Positions 46,838-57,434 of a stretch of 64,000 nucleotides of DNA are shown piece by piece. The DNA is from Pectinophora gossypiella. Its lineage: Eukaryota > Arthropoda > Insecta > Lepidoptera > Gelechiidae. Location: contig NC_065424.1 in the NCBI RefSeq assembly GCF_024362695.1, positions 7,070,786 to 7,134,785 of the forward strand, read 5' to 3'. Numbering within the stretch: position 1 is the first letter of the stretch; the number at the start of each line of letters is the position of its first letter. A program made the position numbers and the translations under genes. Below the pieces are notes generated by a model. That model saw only the letters and a program-made list of their open reading frames with translations, did no database searches and was not told the origin of the DNA.

Positions 46838-46868
46838 CTCCAAGAGTTAACTTAATTAACTCTTGGAG
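46838..46868. repeat. Inverted repeat, 13-bp arms, in Helitron fragment 2
   Basis: 'ctccaagagttaa' and 'ttaactcttggag' flank 'cttaa'. The array units have only the right arm (near 2336-2348), so the left arm was added in this copy. Confidence 0.9.
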
Positions 46869-47162
46869 TGGAGCTACTCTTAGTCTGTTTTGTTTGCCTT
46901 TTTTTTTTAAACCGCAGGCGTTCTTCTAAAACTCTACAAAACATATCGACTGGTTAGTCGTTACTCTTCAGATAAACGACCAAATACGCTAAATAGCGAA
47001 AAATAAATAGTATATAAAAAAATAAAAAAGCCACAAAATAATATCATAGATATTTCCGAATGGATGCAACGTGCAGATTAAAGTAAATTTGTTAAAGTAG
47101 GTATAAAAAATTAAACTAAAAATGTATTTATACAATTTTATATTTATTCATTGGCTCCATGA

Positions 47163-47945
47163 TCAACCATAGTCAAAGTCTGATTCTAAATATTGAATGC
47201 CGGACATGGTTGAACTATGTTTGGAACTACCAGAGAGATCCAAAGAATTATCTTCTTCTGAACTTGATGTGTTCGAATCTGTTACATTTATGATAAATTC
47301 TTGCATATGTTCCATTAAACGGGTCCAATATTCCACCATTTTCATTTTCCCAATATTTTTGTTCTATATGAATCACATGATCTCACTCTTTTCGCCTATG
47401 TTCTGTGGTAATATTTCTGAAGCATTCATTTATAATTACTAATAGTTCTTTTGCTGATATGTTAACATTATTTGATGCTACTTATCTTTTTACTAAGCTC
47501 CATATCATCTCAATCATGCGATTGAATGCTCAAGTCGCAGTGACAAGGTGGTAACCTAAAAACAGTATGACCTTGCTCCTCAAGTAGTTGATCAATTTTA
47601 AATACTGGTTCTTCTTTGTTCCTTTTTACTAAACTTACAAGTTCAGCGTCAACTGGATATTATATTCCATTATCTTCCAACCATTTCTTCAAAGTCTCTT
47701 TCCTGTCATTGCTATTTGGAGGCTTATTTATGCGTGTACTATGGATGCATTATCTAGCACAATGACAGACGGTTGAGACAGGTTTGGGAAGAGTTTTTCT
47801 TTTGTCCACTTGGTAAAATTATTTCAATTCATGTCGTGGTGGTAATCCGCTGAAATACTTTTTAGTTTTATATGCAAGTAAACAATTTTCAATGAATCCT
47901 TCTCTGCTACCAGCATAAACTATAATATATCGTTCACCAAAAGAA
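47163..47945 (-). pseudogene. IS630/Tc1-superfamily transposase remnant 2
   Basis: In broken frames: GERYIIVYAGSREGFIENCLL, a DNAS block (VIVLDNAS at about 47755), QGHTVFRLPPCHCDL near 47535, and the acidic tail FIINVTDSNTSSSEEDNS at 47163-47345. The order matches the better preserved copy at 36345-37850, and the tails align directly. The N-terminal HTH and first Asp are missing because the fragment joins the gypsy gag at about 47945. Confidence 0.75.
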
Positions 47946-48381
47946 ATTGCTTTTGATACTCTAGGTTCATAAGGGAGCAGATGGTTTTTATAAAGTCATC
48001 GGGAACGTTATCACCAGCGAGACTAGTCAAATGACGAAGAAACTGCGAAGGCTTTCGGTCGCCCAGCTCTTCATGCATCAGGAGTTGCTTCAATTTCTTT
48101 TCTTCGATGCCGAGAGACGCTTGATGAGTTCCGCTTAAGCTTCTCATACTTTCCTGTCGCCGGTTGGAATAACGATTTTCAAGCTGCCCCAACACGTAGT
48201 AAAACTTTGCTGTATCCGCGGTAATGCCAGAAATCAAAAATTGACCTTCAACATTGGCAAACCAAATTTCGGGTTCTTCAGGCCAAAACGGAGGAATGCG
48301 AATACCGACTTTTTCGACAGTCGGCGGACAGTGGTCGCCGCCGGAAGCTTCGCCGCTTTGCGCTTCTTTATATTTCTCCAT
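47946..48381 (-). pseudogene. Gypsy-type retrotransposon Gag fragment
   Basis: ATG at 48381. VGIRIPPFWPEEPEIWFANV and EGQFLISGITADTAKFYYVL match the N-terminal part of insect Ty3/gypsy Gag proteins, and LLMHEELGDRKPSQFLRHL with NVPDDFIKTI follows. Between them, ENRYSNRRQESMRSLSG is a frame-shifted stretch where the family usually reads differently. The last ~15 codons of the open frame belong to the neighbouring IS630 remnant. Nucleocapsid, protease, RT and integrase are all absent. Confidence 0.85.
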
Positions 48382-48401
48382 AACAATGTTCTATGACACT
48401 A

Positions 48402-48418
48402 TGGGGTCACCAGTGTGG
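48402..48418 (-). other. Probable primer-binding site of the gypsy fragment
   Basis: 'actggtgacccca' on the minus strand, about 25 bp upstream of the Gag ATG, resembles the 'TGGTGACCCCGACG' that follows the LTR in many insect gypsy elements. The LTR itself was not delimited. Confidence 0.45.
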
Positions 48419-48619
48419 TAAAGTGTGCAATTTCGGTTTATACATGTAATTCCAATCTTACATATGTCAGAAGTAAAAAGTCATAGAAAAACAATATCGT
48501 ATAAAAAAGTAAAAATATTCTTAATAAAAAGATTTTATACAAAAAAGGTTGTAAAAAGATTTGATATCATAAGTAACCTACAAACCGAACACAATTTCGA
48601 AAACCAATTCGATAATCAT

Positions 48620-48698
48620 TGGTTTAGGCTTGTGCTGGATTCGAACCTGCGGCCTCAAAGTGAGAGACAAGCGTTCGACCAACTGGCCTACCACGGCT
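48620..48698 (-). mobile_element. tRNA-derived SINE head
   Basis: Minus strand: 'taggccagttgg' (box A), an anticodon-like stem gtctc/gaggc around 'tcactttg', and 'ggttcgaatcc' (box B). The position before the anticodon is C, not T, and the acceptor ends do not pair fully, so this is a SINE rather than a tRNA gene. The body probably runs leftward into the AT-rich 48425-48620, with no defined end. Confidence 0.65.
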
Positions 48699-48804
48699 CT
48701 AAACTAAACGCGTATATCATACAAGTATTAATTTTAGAAGTTGTTTCTTGCGCAATAAATATTTTATATATCTGTATATGGACCCCAAATGACAAAAACA
48801 TAAC

Positions 48805-49490
48805 TTACAAAATTGCGCCGTGTATAACAATGCAGATGACATCTTCCAAGTAAAAGTAGAATATGAGTAAATTAGAAGAAAATATAACACCAACCTTCAT
48901 TTTTTTTCTATTGTCCATTTTTTTGGGAACCACATGTTGGTCTATGAGTTTATGCAATAACCTCGACTCTGCGTGGTTACAGTCTCTTAAATACACGTCC
49001 ACGATGTCTTGCCAAGTCGATGTTTCTCCTTCCAACTCAGTTTCTTTGTTTAGAAAATTATTTCTTAGGCCTTTTATTAAATGTGATGGGTCATATATGA
49101 CGCTCAAATTTACACCACATAGTGCCACAGTTTCATCTGAAAAAAGGAAACTGGTTAAAAAATAAATATATAATTTTAGTTAGATATAAAATTGTTGCAG
49201 ACTGGTAATAAAAATCTTTAACCTGTAGGTTGGTCAGCAAGGATTTGTTCTCGCCTTGTTTCTTCTTGCAATTCTTGCAGTGCTCTCCGGAAAGTTGGGC
49301 CCTGGTCGCAAATAGTGGCTACTGGAATAAGGCCGACTTCAACAGTGGCGGCTACTACATCTTTTAATTTTTTTTAAGCACGGCAGGATTAGTAATTAGT
49401 TCCTTTGCAGAAATAAAATGCAAAGGGTTGCTGCATATAGCTCTTCTTATCATAAATACTACTAGAGCTTGGTCTTCATGGACAAACCCA
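48805..49490 (-). pseudogene. P-element-type transposase fragment 2 (two exons)
   Basis: The exon near 49490-49223 reads QALVVFMIRRAI, then after frame breaks VVAATVEVGLIPVATICDQG and RALQELQEETRREQIL. A GT donor after PT(G) at about 49222 and an acceptor 'tttttcag' join in phase to DETVALCGVNLSVIYDPSHL, IKGLRNNFLNKE, WQDIVDVYLRDCNHAESRLL. Asp in CDQG and in YDPSHL are conserved P/THAP9-type positions. No THAP domain or C-terminus remains. Several frameshifts occur in the first exon. Confidence 0.82.
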
Positions 49491-49794
49491 TCTATGGGCC
49501 GAAACACATAAGTGCGTTGCGGCGCCGCGCCGCTAAAATCAGCTGTTTGCGTTGCGGTGTTGCGGCTTCGTGAAAAAGAGTAATTTATTGAGTGAATGTT
49601 TTCTATGGTACATCATTCTATTACGAATCGTAAACAAGGAATAAAACACTTAATTTCTTTCGGAAAAAACAGTTACATTTGCATAAAAGATGACCAAAGT
49701 GAACTTGTCTCAGATTTGAGACAGAGCAGTTGACGAGGGTGTATCATATCTGAGACTTCGCATACGAAAGGTTTAACAGTGGTACTAAAAACAC
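49491..49794. other. No gene; GC-rich patch at 49513-49575
   Basis: 'gtgcgttgcggcgccgcgcc' resembles the GC-rich Harbinger ends loosely, but no inverted partner or target duplication was found. Confidence 0.4.
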
Positions 49795-50893
49795 CAAATA
49801 TAATAAATGTGTTCCATCATTATACATCGTCTTTAGCTGCCTGGCCTGATAACATTTCTCCCCTGATGCGCAGATTATATTAAAATGGGTTTTTAATGGT
49901 ATCCACTGCTTTATATTAGCGTCAACAGCAGCGTGACACGACAGCCATCTCGATGCTGCCTACTGAACCTGTTTTAGTGGTTTCTTGTTATTGTTGAGTT
50001 GTTCATATACCTGGTGGTGGTGTGATTTTCACTCGAAGTGGACTGTGTGAAAACCAGTTGCGAGTTTCTCTTAGCATGTATTCCAGCGATGACGGTAATT
50101 CCTCACACGCTTTAGCTGCGCAAAAACTGAGCGAGTGACATACGCATTTCAATAGCTGCAAAGAGTTTTACTTGCCACATAAATTAATGGCGCTATCTGT
50201 GCCAATTGCAATCAGATGTTGTAAATTCAAACCTATTTGACTAATGAATTCTTTGAAGGCAAAAACCAACTCAGCAGCCATAGCACGATCTACAGATTGG
50301 AAACCCAAAAAATCTACTGTGATATTTTTCTCACACACCATGTACGCCATATATTTTTCATTTGTCACATCAGTAGATTCATCGAGAATGATTGAGTTCG
50401 ATCTATTACCGAATTCGCTAATAAGTTGTTGGCGTAGAGCTGGCTCGAACATATTTTTTATTATATATGAACACTTAGTTCTGTGTAACTGTATGGTTTC
50501 TAGAGAGCTGCCTTGAGCCATTTCTTTCAGCAGCTCTCCAAGGTGATCCACACAAGGAGTGACCTATGGGAAGCTATGAGGACAGACATTCTTATGTCGT
50601 TCTTTTTGTGAGATTTGTGTTCCTTAGCATATCCTAAAATACAAACTCTAATAGTGATCAAGCAAACCAAATGGTAATTTATTGATTTCGAGTATTAATA
50701 AATACGTACCAAATGATAGTAATTTAGTTTGTTCTTTTGCATTTAAAGTGTTCTCTTTTTGTGCGTGCACTTTAGATTTCGAATGTTTCTCCAAATCTGT
50801 TTTATGTACACGTAAAAGAGTTCTGCATAAATTGCAGTAAGCTTCGCCTTTGCCATTATTTACTAGATCCTCGGAAGCACGGCATAGCCAATC
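49795..50893 (-). pseudogene. hAT-type transposase with BED zinc finger, broken
   Basis: An AG acceptor at 50894 opens an exon with a BED-type finger: WLCRASEDLVNNGKGEAYCN, LCRTLLRVHKTDLEKHSKSKVH (C-x2-C...H-x4-5-H). EHKSHKKNDIRMSVLIASHR follows, then past a one-base shift CVDHLGELLKEM and SNSIILDESTDVTNEKYMAY (50168-50551), and IAIGTDSAINL. After a stop, LQLLKCVCHSLSFCAAKACE and YMLRETRNWFSH appear, and RWLSCHAAVDANIKQWIPLK at about 49900. This is the order of hAT proteins of the ZNF862-like group; the ILDESTD Asp is part of the catalytic core. The C-terminal dimerisation region is missing. Confidence 0.85.
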
Positions 50894-50899
50894 TAAAAA

Positions 50900-51392
50900 A
50901 AAAACATTTGATAAAAGATGCATATATCTGTAAATCATGAAAATAGAAGGTTAAACGAATGAAAATTATTACAGCGCACTGTGGAATATTTGGGTGTGTT
51001 TCGGATCAAAAATCTGTAACTCCGTCAATTTTAAAGATAGAGCGATGTAATTTTTCACTAATATAAAGGAATATATAAAAAATCATATAAGTAATGTTTT
51101 AGTGAATTGAAATTACGCGTAATTTTTTTTATTAAATAAAGAAAACTCACAATCGTTTAAAATGCTATATATTTATTGAAATTTATATTTTTAGTTATAT
51201 TATCTTACCTGTGTTTCTTAACACTAATTACTCAATTAACATAACTTATCATATTAATGATAAAATAAAATAAAAAATGGTACAGTACCTATAGCTATAC
51301 ATTATGCTAAACATAGAAATTAATCAAAATTTTCTTAATATTATTAATTTAACTAGCTATGTAATAGGGTTTCTTGTTAGGTTCATTCCCAT
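50900..51392. other. AT-rich, no gene recognised
   Basis: Only short frames without motifs; may include intron sequence of the hAT gene. Confidence 0.6.
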
Positions 51393-52128
51393 TTACACCT
51401 GGTGAGCTTCAGGATCTAAAATCAGTTCATTAGCCTTAAGAAGGTGTAAAGTATCTTCATCTAGCTCTTTTACGCTTTTTGTATATGTTTTTCTTATGCT
51501 AGATATATATGGATCTGAAGTATAAAGTAATGAATGGAACACATCTTCGTTTGTAGCTGAATAAAAATTTGAGAATAATTCTGCAAAAAGGGCATTTTTG
51601 CTCTTCTTTTTTTGACGAGTTTTCAGATTAGACATATTTTTTGCTATTTGCTTTTCTAACACATCGCCGAATAAAGCCATAAGACGCCTACCCGTGTAAT
51701 TGGATCTTCAGCTAGTTTGGTCATTGCGGTTTTAGGAGAAAGCTGATCTTCTTTCTTTTGGTTTTTCGATCTCTGGCATCTTTTTTATATTTGCTAAGTT
51801 TTTGTTTCAGCTTTATAATTAACTTATCTTTATGTTTTATCTCCTGATTTATTTTAAAACGCTGCTTCTGTGAACGTTCTCGTGCTGATTTCAATCTTAG
51901 ATTTGGCGTTGGCGACAATGGTTGACCATCATTTATCTCAAAATTTGCTTGCTGCGGTTGTTAATGATTACCGATCCCAAGATTCTTAGGTTCATCGTTC
52001 AAACTAGACGGGGTATTTTCTCTAACATAATCATTCATCATATTAATCATTAACTTTTTCTTTTTGTAGGATCTATCAGAGTATTCCCTCCAATTTTTAC
52101 GAGCTTGCCTTTTTTCACGAGCCGACAT
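51393..52128 (-). pseudogene. Lys/Arg-rich coiled-coil protein gene, function unknown, decayed
   Basis: From an ATG at 52128 (MSAREKRQARKNWREYSDRS) the frame runs past one TAA (after GIGNH) into SPTPNLRLKSARERSQKQRF and IKLKQKLSKYKKDARDRKTK, a strongly charged heptad-like coiled coil. PKTAMTKLAEDPITR and RRLMALFGDVLEKQIAKNMS then continue in shifted frames to 51393. The layout (basic repeats, coiled coil, 'SPKT..LL' block, then a helical block) resembles a multicopy insect protein family that I have seen annotated only as uncharacterised; probably transposon-borne. No catalytic motif is visible. Confidence 0.5.
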
Positions 52129-53507
52129 TTCAAAAACTAGTTTTTTTTTTTCCTGACTATCAGTTTTTATACTTTTGCTTCCATTTTTCTTTTTCAGCCG
52201 CTAATCTCTGAGGATCGTTATTAATTTTTTCATATCTCAATTTTTCAGCAATCCTTTTTTTTCTAATATTTCTTCTTTGGTCTGTTTATTTTTTATTTTC
52301 CCATTTTTACTGTAAACAGAATATAGGTAAAATACAATGCAGTAATGAATTGAATTTAACTAATTAAGGATTTTGTTTACAGAATGGTAAGTCACAGAGC
52401 ATAAGTTAACATAAAAGTCACAGAGACTGTAAGATAAGATCGACTAAATATGGTTTTATCCTCGGATTGTAAATCCGACTTTTTTTACTTAAAACTAATT
52501 ACGAGAGCTGATCTAATTAATTACTTGTTATATTATTTATTCGTAGGTAGTTTAGTTTAATATTTATAGGTAAAAATTATAAATAGGTATTCATAATAAC
52601 CACCAAAACTGTATTTGAGTATGATTTTCTCAGAATCCTGGATAATGCTCAGTTTCCTGGATCTTAATTGGACGGGATGCTGAGACCAGGTTCCTGAGAA
52701 ATTCTATCTAATAATAAAAAAAAAAACAATTTATAACATTTAACAAAAATTAAGCTAAACTAAGCCTTTATATGCTAACAACTTACATATCAAAATGCTA
52801 AAATTACTTATTATTAATTCATTTTATCAAAAAAATACCTACCTAGTTGTGGAATAAGCGCTGCGCAGCGTGTTATGTGTAAAAAAATGGTATTTCGAAA
52901 ATAATATGTACTTACTTATTTGATTTATTTAAATAAAAAGTAAAATATACAAAACAGTTACATAACAAAAATATTAGAAAAATATGAAAGAAAACAAATA
53001 AAATTATAATAAAACTAAAACAAATAAACAGAACTCAAAATAAAATAAATTATGTACAATTAACACTTAAACTAAACTATGATTTATGATTTTGTTCCAT
53101 TTAACGGTTTTCTAGTAAAACAACGAAATTTGAAAAACACATTTTATTTATTAAGTTCATAAAACTGTTTAAAGTACAATAGATAAAAAAAAATAATTTT
53201 GAAAAAACAGTTACCATATTAACTATTTCTACTATATACATTAAATGTTTCCATAGCTTGTAGCACTCTGACATTAGTCAGAGACTTTATTTGCGATGGA
53301 ATTTACTGTGTTGTGAATACACGAAAATGCGATTCCAACATATTTATGAAATAATCGCATGTTACATATAAATACAAGTACTGTAATTACACAATGTCTT
53401 TGAAATATTGTTAAATAATTTTTCAGTCTGTCCCAATATATCATCATAACTATCTAAAACATCACTCTTTTCTTGATTTTCACTTGTATTTGAAGCACCT
53501 AAATCCA
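52129..53507. other. AT-rich interval with weak coding traces
   Basis: 52200-52330 continues the Lys-rich minus frame upstream of the coiled-coil gene (KNGKIKNKQTKEEILEKK) with stops. 53260-53500 has minus-strand traces such as LDSYDDILGQTEKLFNNISK directly downstream of the hypothetical exon at 53508. The rest shows nothing. Confidence 0.45.
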
Positions 53508-53785
53508 CTAGCTGATTTTAATTAACTTGGTGGCTTTCTCCGCGTTCCGATTTTGCACAAATGAAGATGACTGCTTCCATTTTCCGCATTTAACTTTAGA
53601 TTTAATTATCTTCCTCTTCTTCTTATCACTTTTCAGCTTTTGACTCTTGTTATCATGAGCCGCCGATTTTGTGGTAGTCGCTTGTACAGGATACCTTTCA
53701 TCGAAGTCAGCAAGCGGATCTTGCGCGTAGGGGTAGAATAAATCATCTTCGTTAACGTTTGTTAAATTATTCGACATGTTCTGAA
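53508..53785 (-). CDS. Hypothetical protein exon, acidic N-terminus then Lys-rich
   Basis: An acceptor 'ttgtttcag' at 53786 precedes AACATG, so the first coding ATG (53782) sits just inside an exon. The product MSNNLTNVNEDDLFYPYAQD... is acidic and aromatic for 35 residues, then strongly basic (KSDKKKRKIIKSKVKCGKW) to a stop at 53508, about 91 residues. In another frame the downstream sequence reads LVDLGASNTSENQEKSDVLD, which may be a frameshifted continuation. I do not recognise the family. It could be a host exon or part of a DNA-binding accessory gene of a lost element. Confidence 0.4.
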
Positions 53786-54301
53786 ACAATAAAACGTATC
53801 ACATTAATTTATGTATAAAATAAAATACAAACATTTGATTTTATTTATAAAATAAACCACAGTACTTAGCAGGCACCGCTTTTAGTGCTACACCTTCGAA
53901 ATTATGATGATGATTTTTAACCGTCAACGGTGTCTACGCCTTTCTCCACGAGTAACTCAAAAATGACAGATTAGACTATACCCTTCAACACATATAAAAC
54001 AAAGTAATAGGTAGTTTATGCACACAATAACACAATAAACGGATATTACCTGTTTATACTTATTTAAGCTACAAGTTTCAACTTGTTCACCCAGCTCCTT
54101 TGACATCAGGTAACATGAGTACAGCGCGGATGCCAACACTCAACTTCTCACAAGAGTTTTTTCTTTGACCTTATCTCCATCTCGGCGAAGACGATGAATT
54201 TGTATATGATACTGTAAATTTTGGGACTTCATCCCCCACTATAAGAGTTTTAAAGAGTTTTAAGGATGATTCTTTCAGGGGTAATTGTTACATAGGTACT
54301 T
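53786..54301. other. No gene recognised
   Basis: Short frames only; probably the 3' flank of the gene ending at 54302. Confidence 0.5.
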
Positions 54302-55572
54302 TTACTTTTCGCTCTTAAAAACGAGCTTGCAATCTTCGAATAGATTATGAATCCGCTGCAGAAACGATTGCATTTTCTCCCACTGCGGAGTCCCCCGATC
54401 TAACTTCACTTTAAGAGTTACTTCAGCCTCTTTCCACCGCTGATCTGGTTTAGAGGCAACAGCTTTCTCGGTGTTATACACCCGGAACTCTATATAGTAC
54501 TCGCCAGACTGGTTGACGAGCTCCCGGCGCACTCGACCGTTGGGGACGTGGCTGGTCAAATAAGTCTGCAACACTGCAGACTCCGATGTCCCCGAAGTTG
54601 CTCCCGTCTCAAACCCGAAGAGTCCTCCAGGGCCAGTACTGGCAACCGAAAAATACGAATAAGTAATAACTTATATAGGTTTAAAGGAATAGCTACATAA
54701 TAATAGAACAAACGTCTCCATCACCTTATTTTGAATTCTGTTCATCATAATAATATGTTCGTAATGTGTGTAATGAATTATGGAGTGTAATAAAGATATC
54801 TACACAATTATTGAACCAGCTGTCCGCCCCGGCGTCGCACGGGTGCTCGAGTGGACAAAATACATATACGAGTAGCCTATGTTCATCGGAGATAATGTAA
54901 GATTCTAATGGTGAAAGAATTTTGCAAATTGATCCAGTAGTTTCGGAGTATATTCGATTCAAACACACAATTTGACAATCAAATCTTTCCTCTTTATAAA
55001 ATTAATAATGTAGACAAAATATGTAGAAAATAAGGTTTTGTTACATACCTCGATGAATACGTTGCGGTCGCGCCTGCCTCGTCGTTGGCGGTCGACCGCG
55101 ATTTCTTTTTAGAACTGTAACAATAATGTTTATATTGAAACGATGCAAGTGTTGCCGCCGTGCGCTACGATTTCCAATGAGAACGCTCATTATACCCTTT
55201 ACATTGTTTTTTTTATATTACTTTTGTTACTATTAATGAATAAACATAACATATAATTATGCATGTATCTCAAAAGGGTAGAGATAGGGGAAATGTAAGT
55301 TGTATTTGCAAATAGCGTAAAATTATCTTGAATAAAATAAAAGTAAAGTGATATATATTAAAGTACCTATTTTATGTTCCACTGATGGGCACGACTGTCT
55401 CACTACTCTCAAAAGCACACAAGATTAAAGATAATTATGTTAATCTTACCTAGTAGGCGTTGGGGTCGACTCTGCCGGCTTCCTCTTGCTCGCAGGCTTC
55501 TTTTTCAACACCTTCGGCGCAGGCGGCAGCGGCAGTTGGGAGTCCGAACCGGATGAATATTCGTAATCAGAC
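54302..55572 (-). CDS. Unknown spliced gene, three phased exons, Ser/Lys-rich linker plus ~90-residue C-terminal domain
   Basis: Exons: 55572-55450, 55114-55049, 54638-54302. Each has canonical AG and GT, and each junction leaves two bases of a Ser/Arg codon, so all three join without a stop. Exon A: SDYEYSSGSDSQLPLPPAPK then KKKPASKRKPAESTPTPT. Exon B: SKKKSRSTANDEAGATATYS. Exon C: TGPGGLFGFETGATSGTSES, then a folded-looking block (LTSHVPNGRVRRELVNQSGE, YYIEFRVYNTEKAVASKPDQ, RWKEAEVTLKVKLDRGTP, MQSFLQRIHNLFEDCKLVF), ending KSEK and stop. About 175 residues without the first exon. The low-complexity basic linker suggests a nuclear protein. I do not recognise the domain. Intact frames and splice sites among wreckage argue for a live host gene. 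A candidate first exon lies at 56845-56954. Confidence 0.6.
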
Positions 55573-55714
55573 CTGGAAATTAAGAAATCGGTTAGGTATA
55601 TGTTATTTAAAATGTTGTGTAAATTTATTATGTAAAAAACTCCAACACAATACATAAACTAAAAGTAAATGTAAATACTTACTAATAGGGAATCCAATCC
55701 CGCACGAATATCGT

Positions 55715-55736
55715 GATCCCGCGGATCCGCGGGATC
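55715..55736. repeat. 22-bp perfect GC-rich palindrome
   Basis: The sequence is 'gatcccgcgga' followed by its exact complement. Related 'gatccgcggga' follows at 55746, and 'ggattggattccc' lies at 55689. It is in the first intron of the unknown gene and may be the end of an unrecognised element. Confidence 0.9.
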
Positions 55737-55759
55737 GAGGCTATTGATCCGCGGGACTG

Positions 55760-56364
55760 GAAAAAATACATACTTTTCGTCTTAATCTGCTACGTTTATG
55801 AATTTAGAAAGTGTTTAAAGACAATTAAGTTAAATCTTTATTCAAATTTAAATAAAAAAGTACAGTAGTAGTTAAGTAAACATACAGTTTAACAGCAAAA
55901 ATATTCCAAACAGTTAATATCATCGAATTTGAAAGATTAAACTTTAAATATCCTCTTTATTTAGGACATTTTTGAAAGTATTTACGAAGAAAATAAAAGT
56001 CGACCTTCATTATTTTCAGTGACCAACTAGAAACAGTTGAAAATAACAGTATGCCGTACAATGCAAAATGTTTGAACATTTTTTATATTATATTTTGGTT
56101 AACCCGGCGATAATTCTTTAGCTTTGAAATGCAAGCTTTTTAGAGTCATTCCTATCGTTAAATTATACGAAAAGAAGAAAAAACAAGATAGAATGAATAT
56201 AAATAATAATTTAAAATTCGCAATTTACAAAAATATCAGCACATGGTTTAACCGATTAAAAAAGAAACCCAATAAGCTTAATAACAGAGATAAACTGTTC
56301 AGTCTTTTCAAGAAATGCCACCCCAGCTTAAAAGTTCTGATATAATAAGTTCGAGAAAGGTTGG
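55760..56364. other. No gene recognised
   Basis: AT-rich. A plus-strand open frame at 56124-56345 is Lys/Asn-rich without motifs. Confidence 0.5.
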
Positions 56365-56650
56365 TCATTTTCGATTCGGTGCCTGGTTTAGAACTTTTAT
56401 GTCACGTTTTTCGCGAACGCAACCTAAGGCTACATACAATTGGCCGCGACTAAACATACTAGATCCAAGATCGGTCCCAGCACGACTAATCGTTTGACCC
56501 TGGCTCTTGTGAATTGTCATTGCATAACACACCCGGCAACGGGAATTGACGGCGACAAAATAAGAAAAGGTGTAATAAAAACTTCCCCAGCACGATCGAT
56601 AGCGGTGGCACGAAGGAAATTGAGCCGACAAGGAGCAGCTACTAGTAAAT
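56365..56650 (-). pseudogene. Helitron helicase C-terminal part
   Basis: CYAMTIHKSQGQTISRAGTD and MFSRGQLYVALGCVRE are late motifs (V and VI) of the Pif1-like helicase of Helitrons. Upstream AIDRAGEVFITP is readable in another frame. Stop at 56365. Confidence 0.88.
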
Positions 56651-57434
56651 AAGCTGCATCAATGAGCTGCAAGCTGGTACAGCATCAGGAAAGCAGCGCA
56701 AGAGACGCCGTACAAAATATTAAACACCTTCATAAAACACCCGTACAGTACACCATCATAAAATGCAGGTACAGGGGTAAATCAAACCTCTAGGGGCGAA
56801 GGCACAACCTAACCAACTTTTTTAAAATTATATAAAATACTCACCTGTCGGAGGTCGAGAAGCCACGTATGCAACCAACGTATGATGACGTCGATGCCAC
56901 GACGTGATACAAAATGGCGGACCAACGTGTCCACGCCACGGACACCAAAACCATACCAGAAAAAAAATCTTTGAAAATTTGGCGGCGCGTGCGATGGAGT
57001 TACGGGCCACTGGTCACACGCTAATAAACCGTCTAAAAAGACAATAAAAACATACATCGACACTGATAACTAAGATTTAAATGCTATGGTCACTGGTTCG
57101 TTAAATGTTTCTTATTATCAATCAATTAATTATATTTTTTATTCCCAGTATATTTAAAAACATTCGCGACGGGTTTTTGTACAAGCTGATTACGTATTGC
57201 ATAATGAACGTTGCACTCGGACGGCAGTGGCGGTTGAAACGTTTTACTCCGGCCAAACCAGCTTGGGTTCTTTCGTTCAAATCCGCACGCACACTAACTT
57301 GAAACACATTCTGACACATTCTAACATAAGTATTATTGTATTTCTTTCATGTATTTGTGGGAGACACGGCTTCCGTAACTCATAATATGATTTATTATGT
57401 CCGTGTTTTATAATACATATTTGTTTTATATTTG
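56651..57434. other. 784-bp segment separating two parts of the Helitron helicase
   Basis: Not Helitron-like. It contains the candidate exon 56845-56954 and a CpG-rich patch (56840-57010), and otherwise no recognised gene. About 60 codons of helicase are missing at the junction. Confidence 0.55.
56845..56954 (-). other. Candidate first exon of the 54302-55572 gene
   Basis: A strong donor 'ccgacag|gtgagt' ends at 56845 and leaves two bases, the phase needed by exon 55572-55450. An in-frame ATG at 56954 gives about 36 codons without a stop, ending GCIRGFSTSDR. The leader has several Arg and no acidic residue until the last Asp, and RGFSTS resembles a mitochondrial presequence cleavage motif, but 5' untranslated sequence is equally possible. 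'gccattttg' nearby resembles a YY1-type promoter element. Phase agreement alone has a one-in-three chance. Confidence 0.3.

Larger units (their letters stand above)
44196..47000 (-). mobile_element. Helitron fragment 2 (Rep through pre-helicase), split by a mariner-type insertion
   Basis: Homologous to the Helitron Rep segment of the array (unit positions 1218-2470) but independently diverged. It extends beyond the unit's left break into the pre-helicase region, stopping just before where Walker A would be (compare 58462). It lacks the Tigger insertion and piggyBac and keeps about 80 bp that the units have lost, so it is a useful outgroup for the array. Confidence 0.85.

Noticed and set aside
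48620..48698. Possible tRNA gene
   Set aside because: The base before the anticodon is not T and the acceptor stem does not close; fits a SINE head.
56124..56345. 73-codon Lys/Asn-rich plus-strand frame
   Set aside because: AT-rich composition, no motif, no splice context.
56924..57024. Small plus-strand ORF starting in a good Kozak context (MADQRVHATD..., 33 codons)
   Set aside because: Too short, with no splice donor or motif; the ATGGCGG may instead be part of a promoter element for the minus-strand gene.
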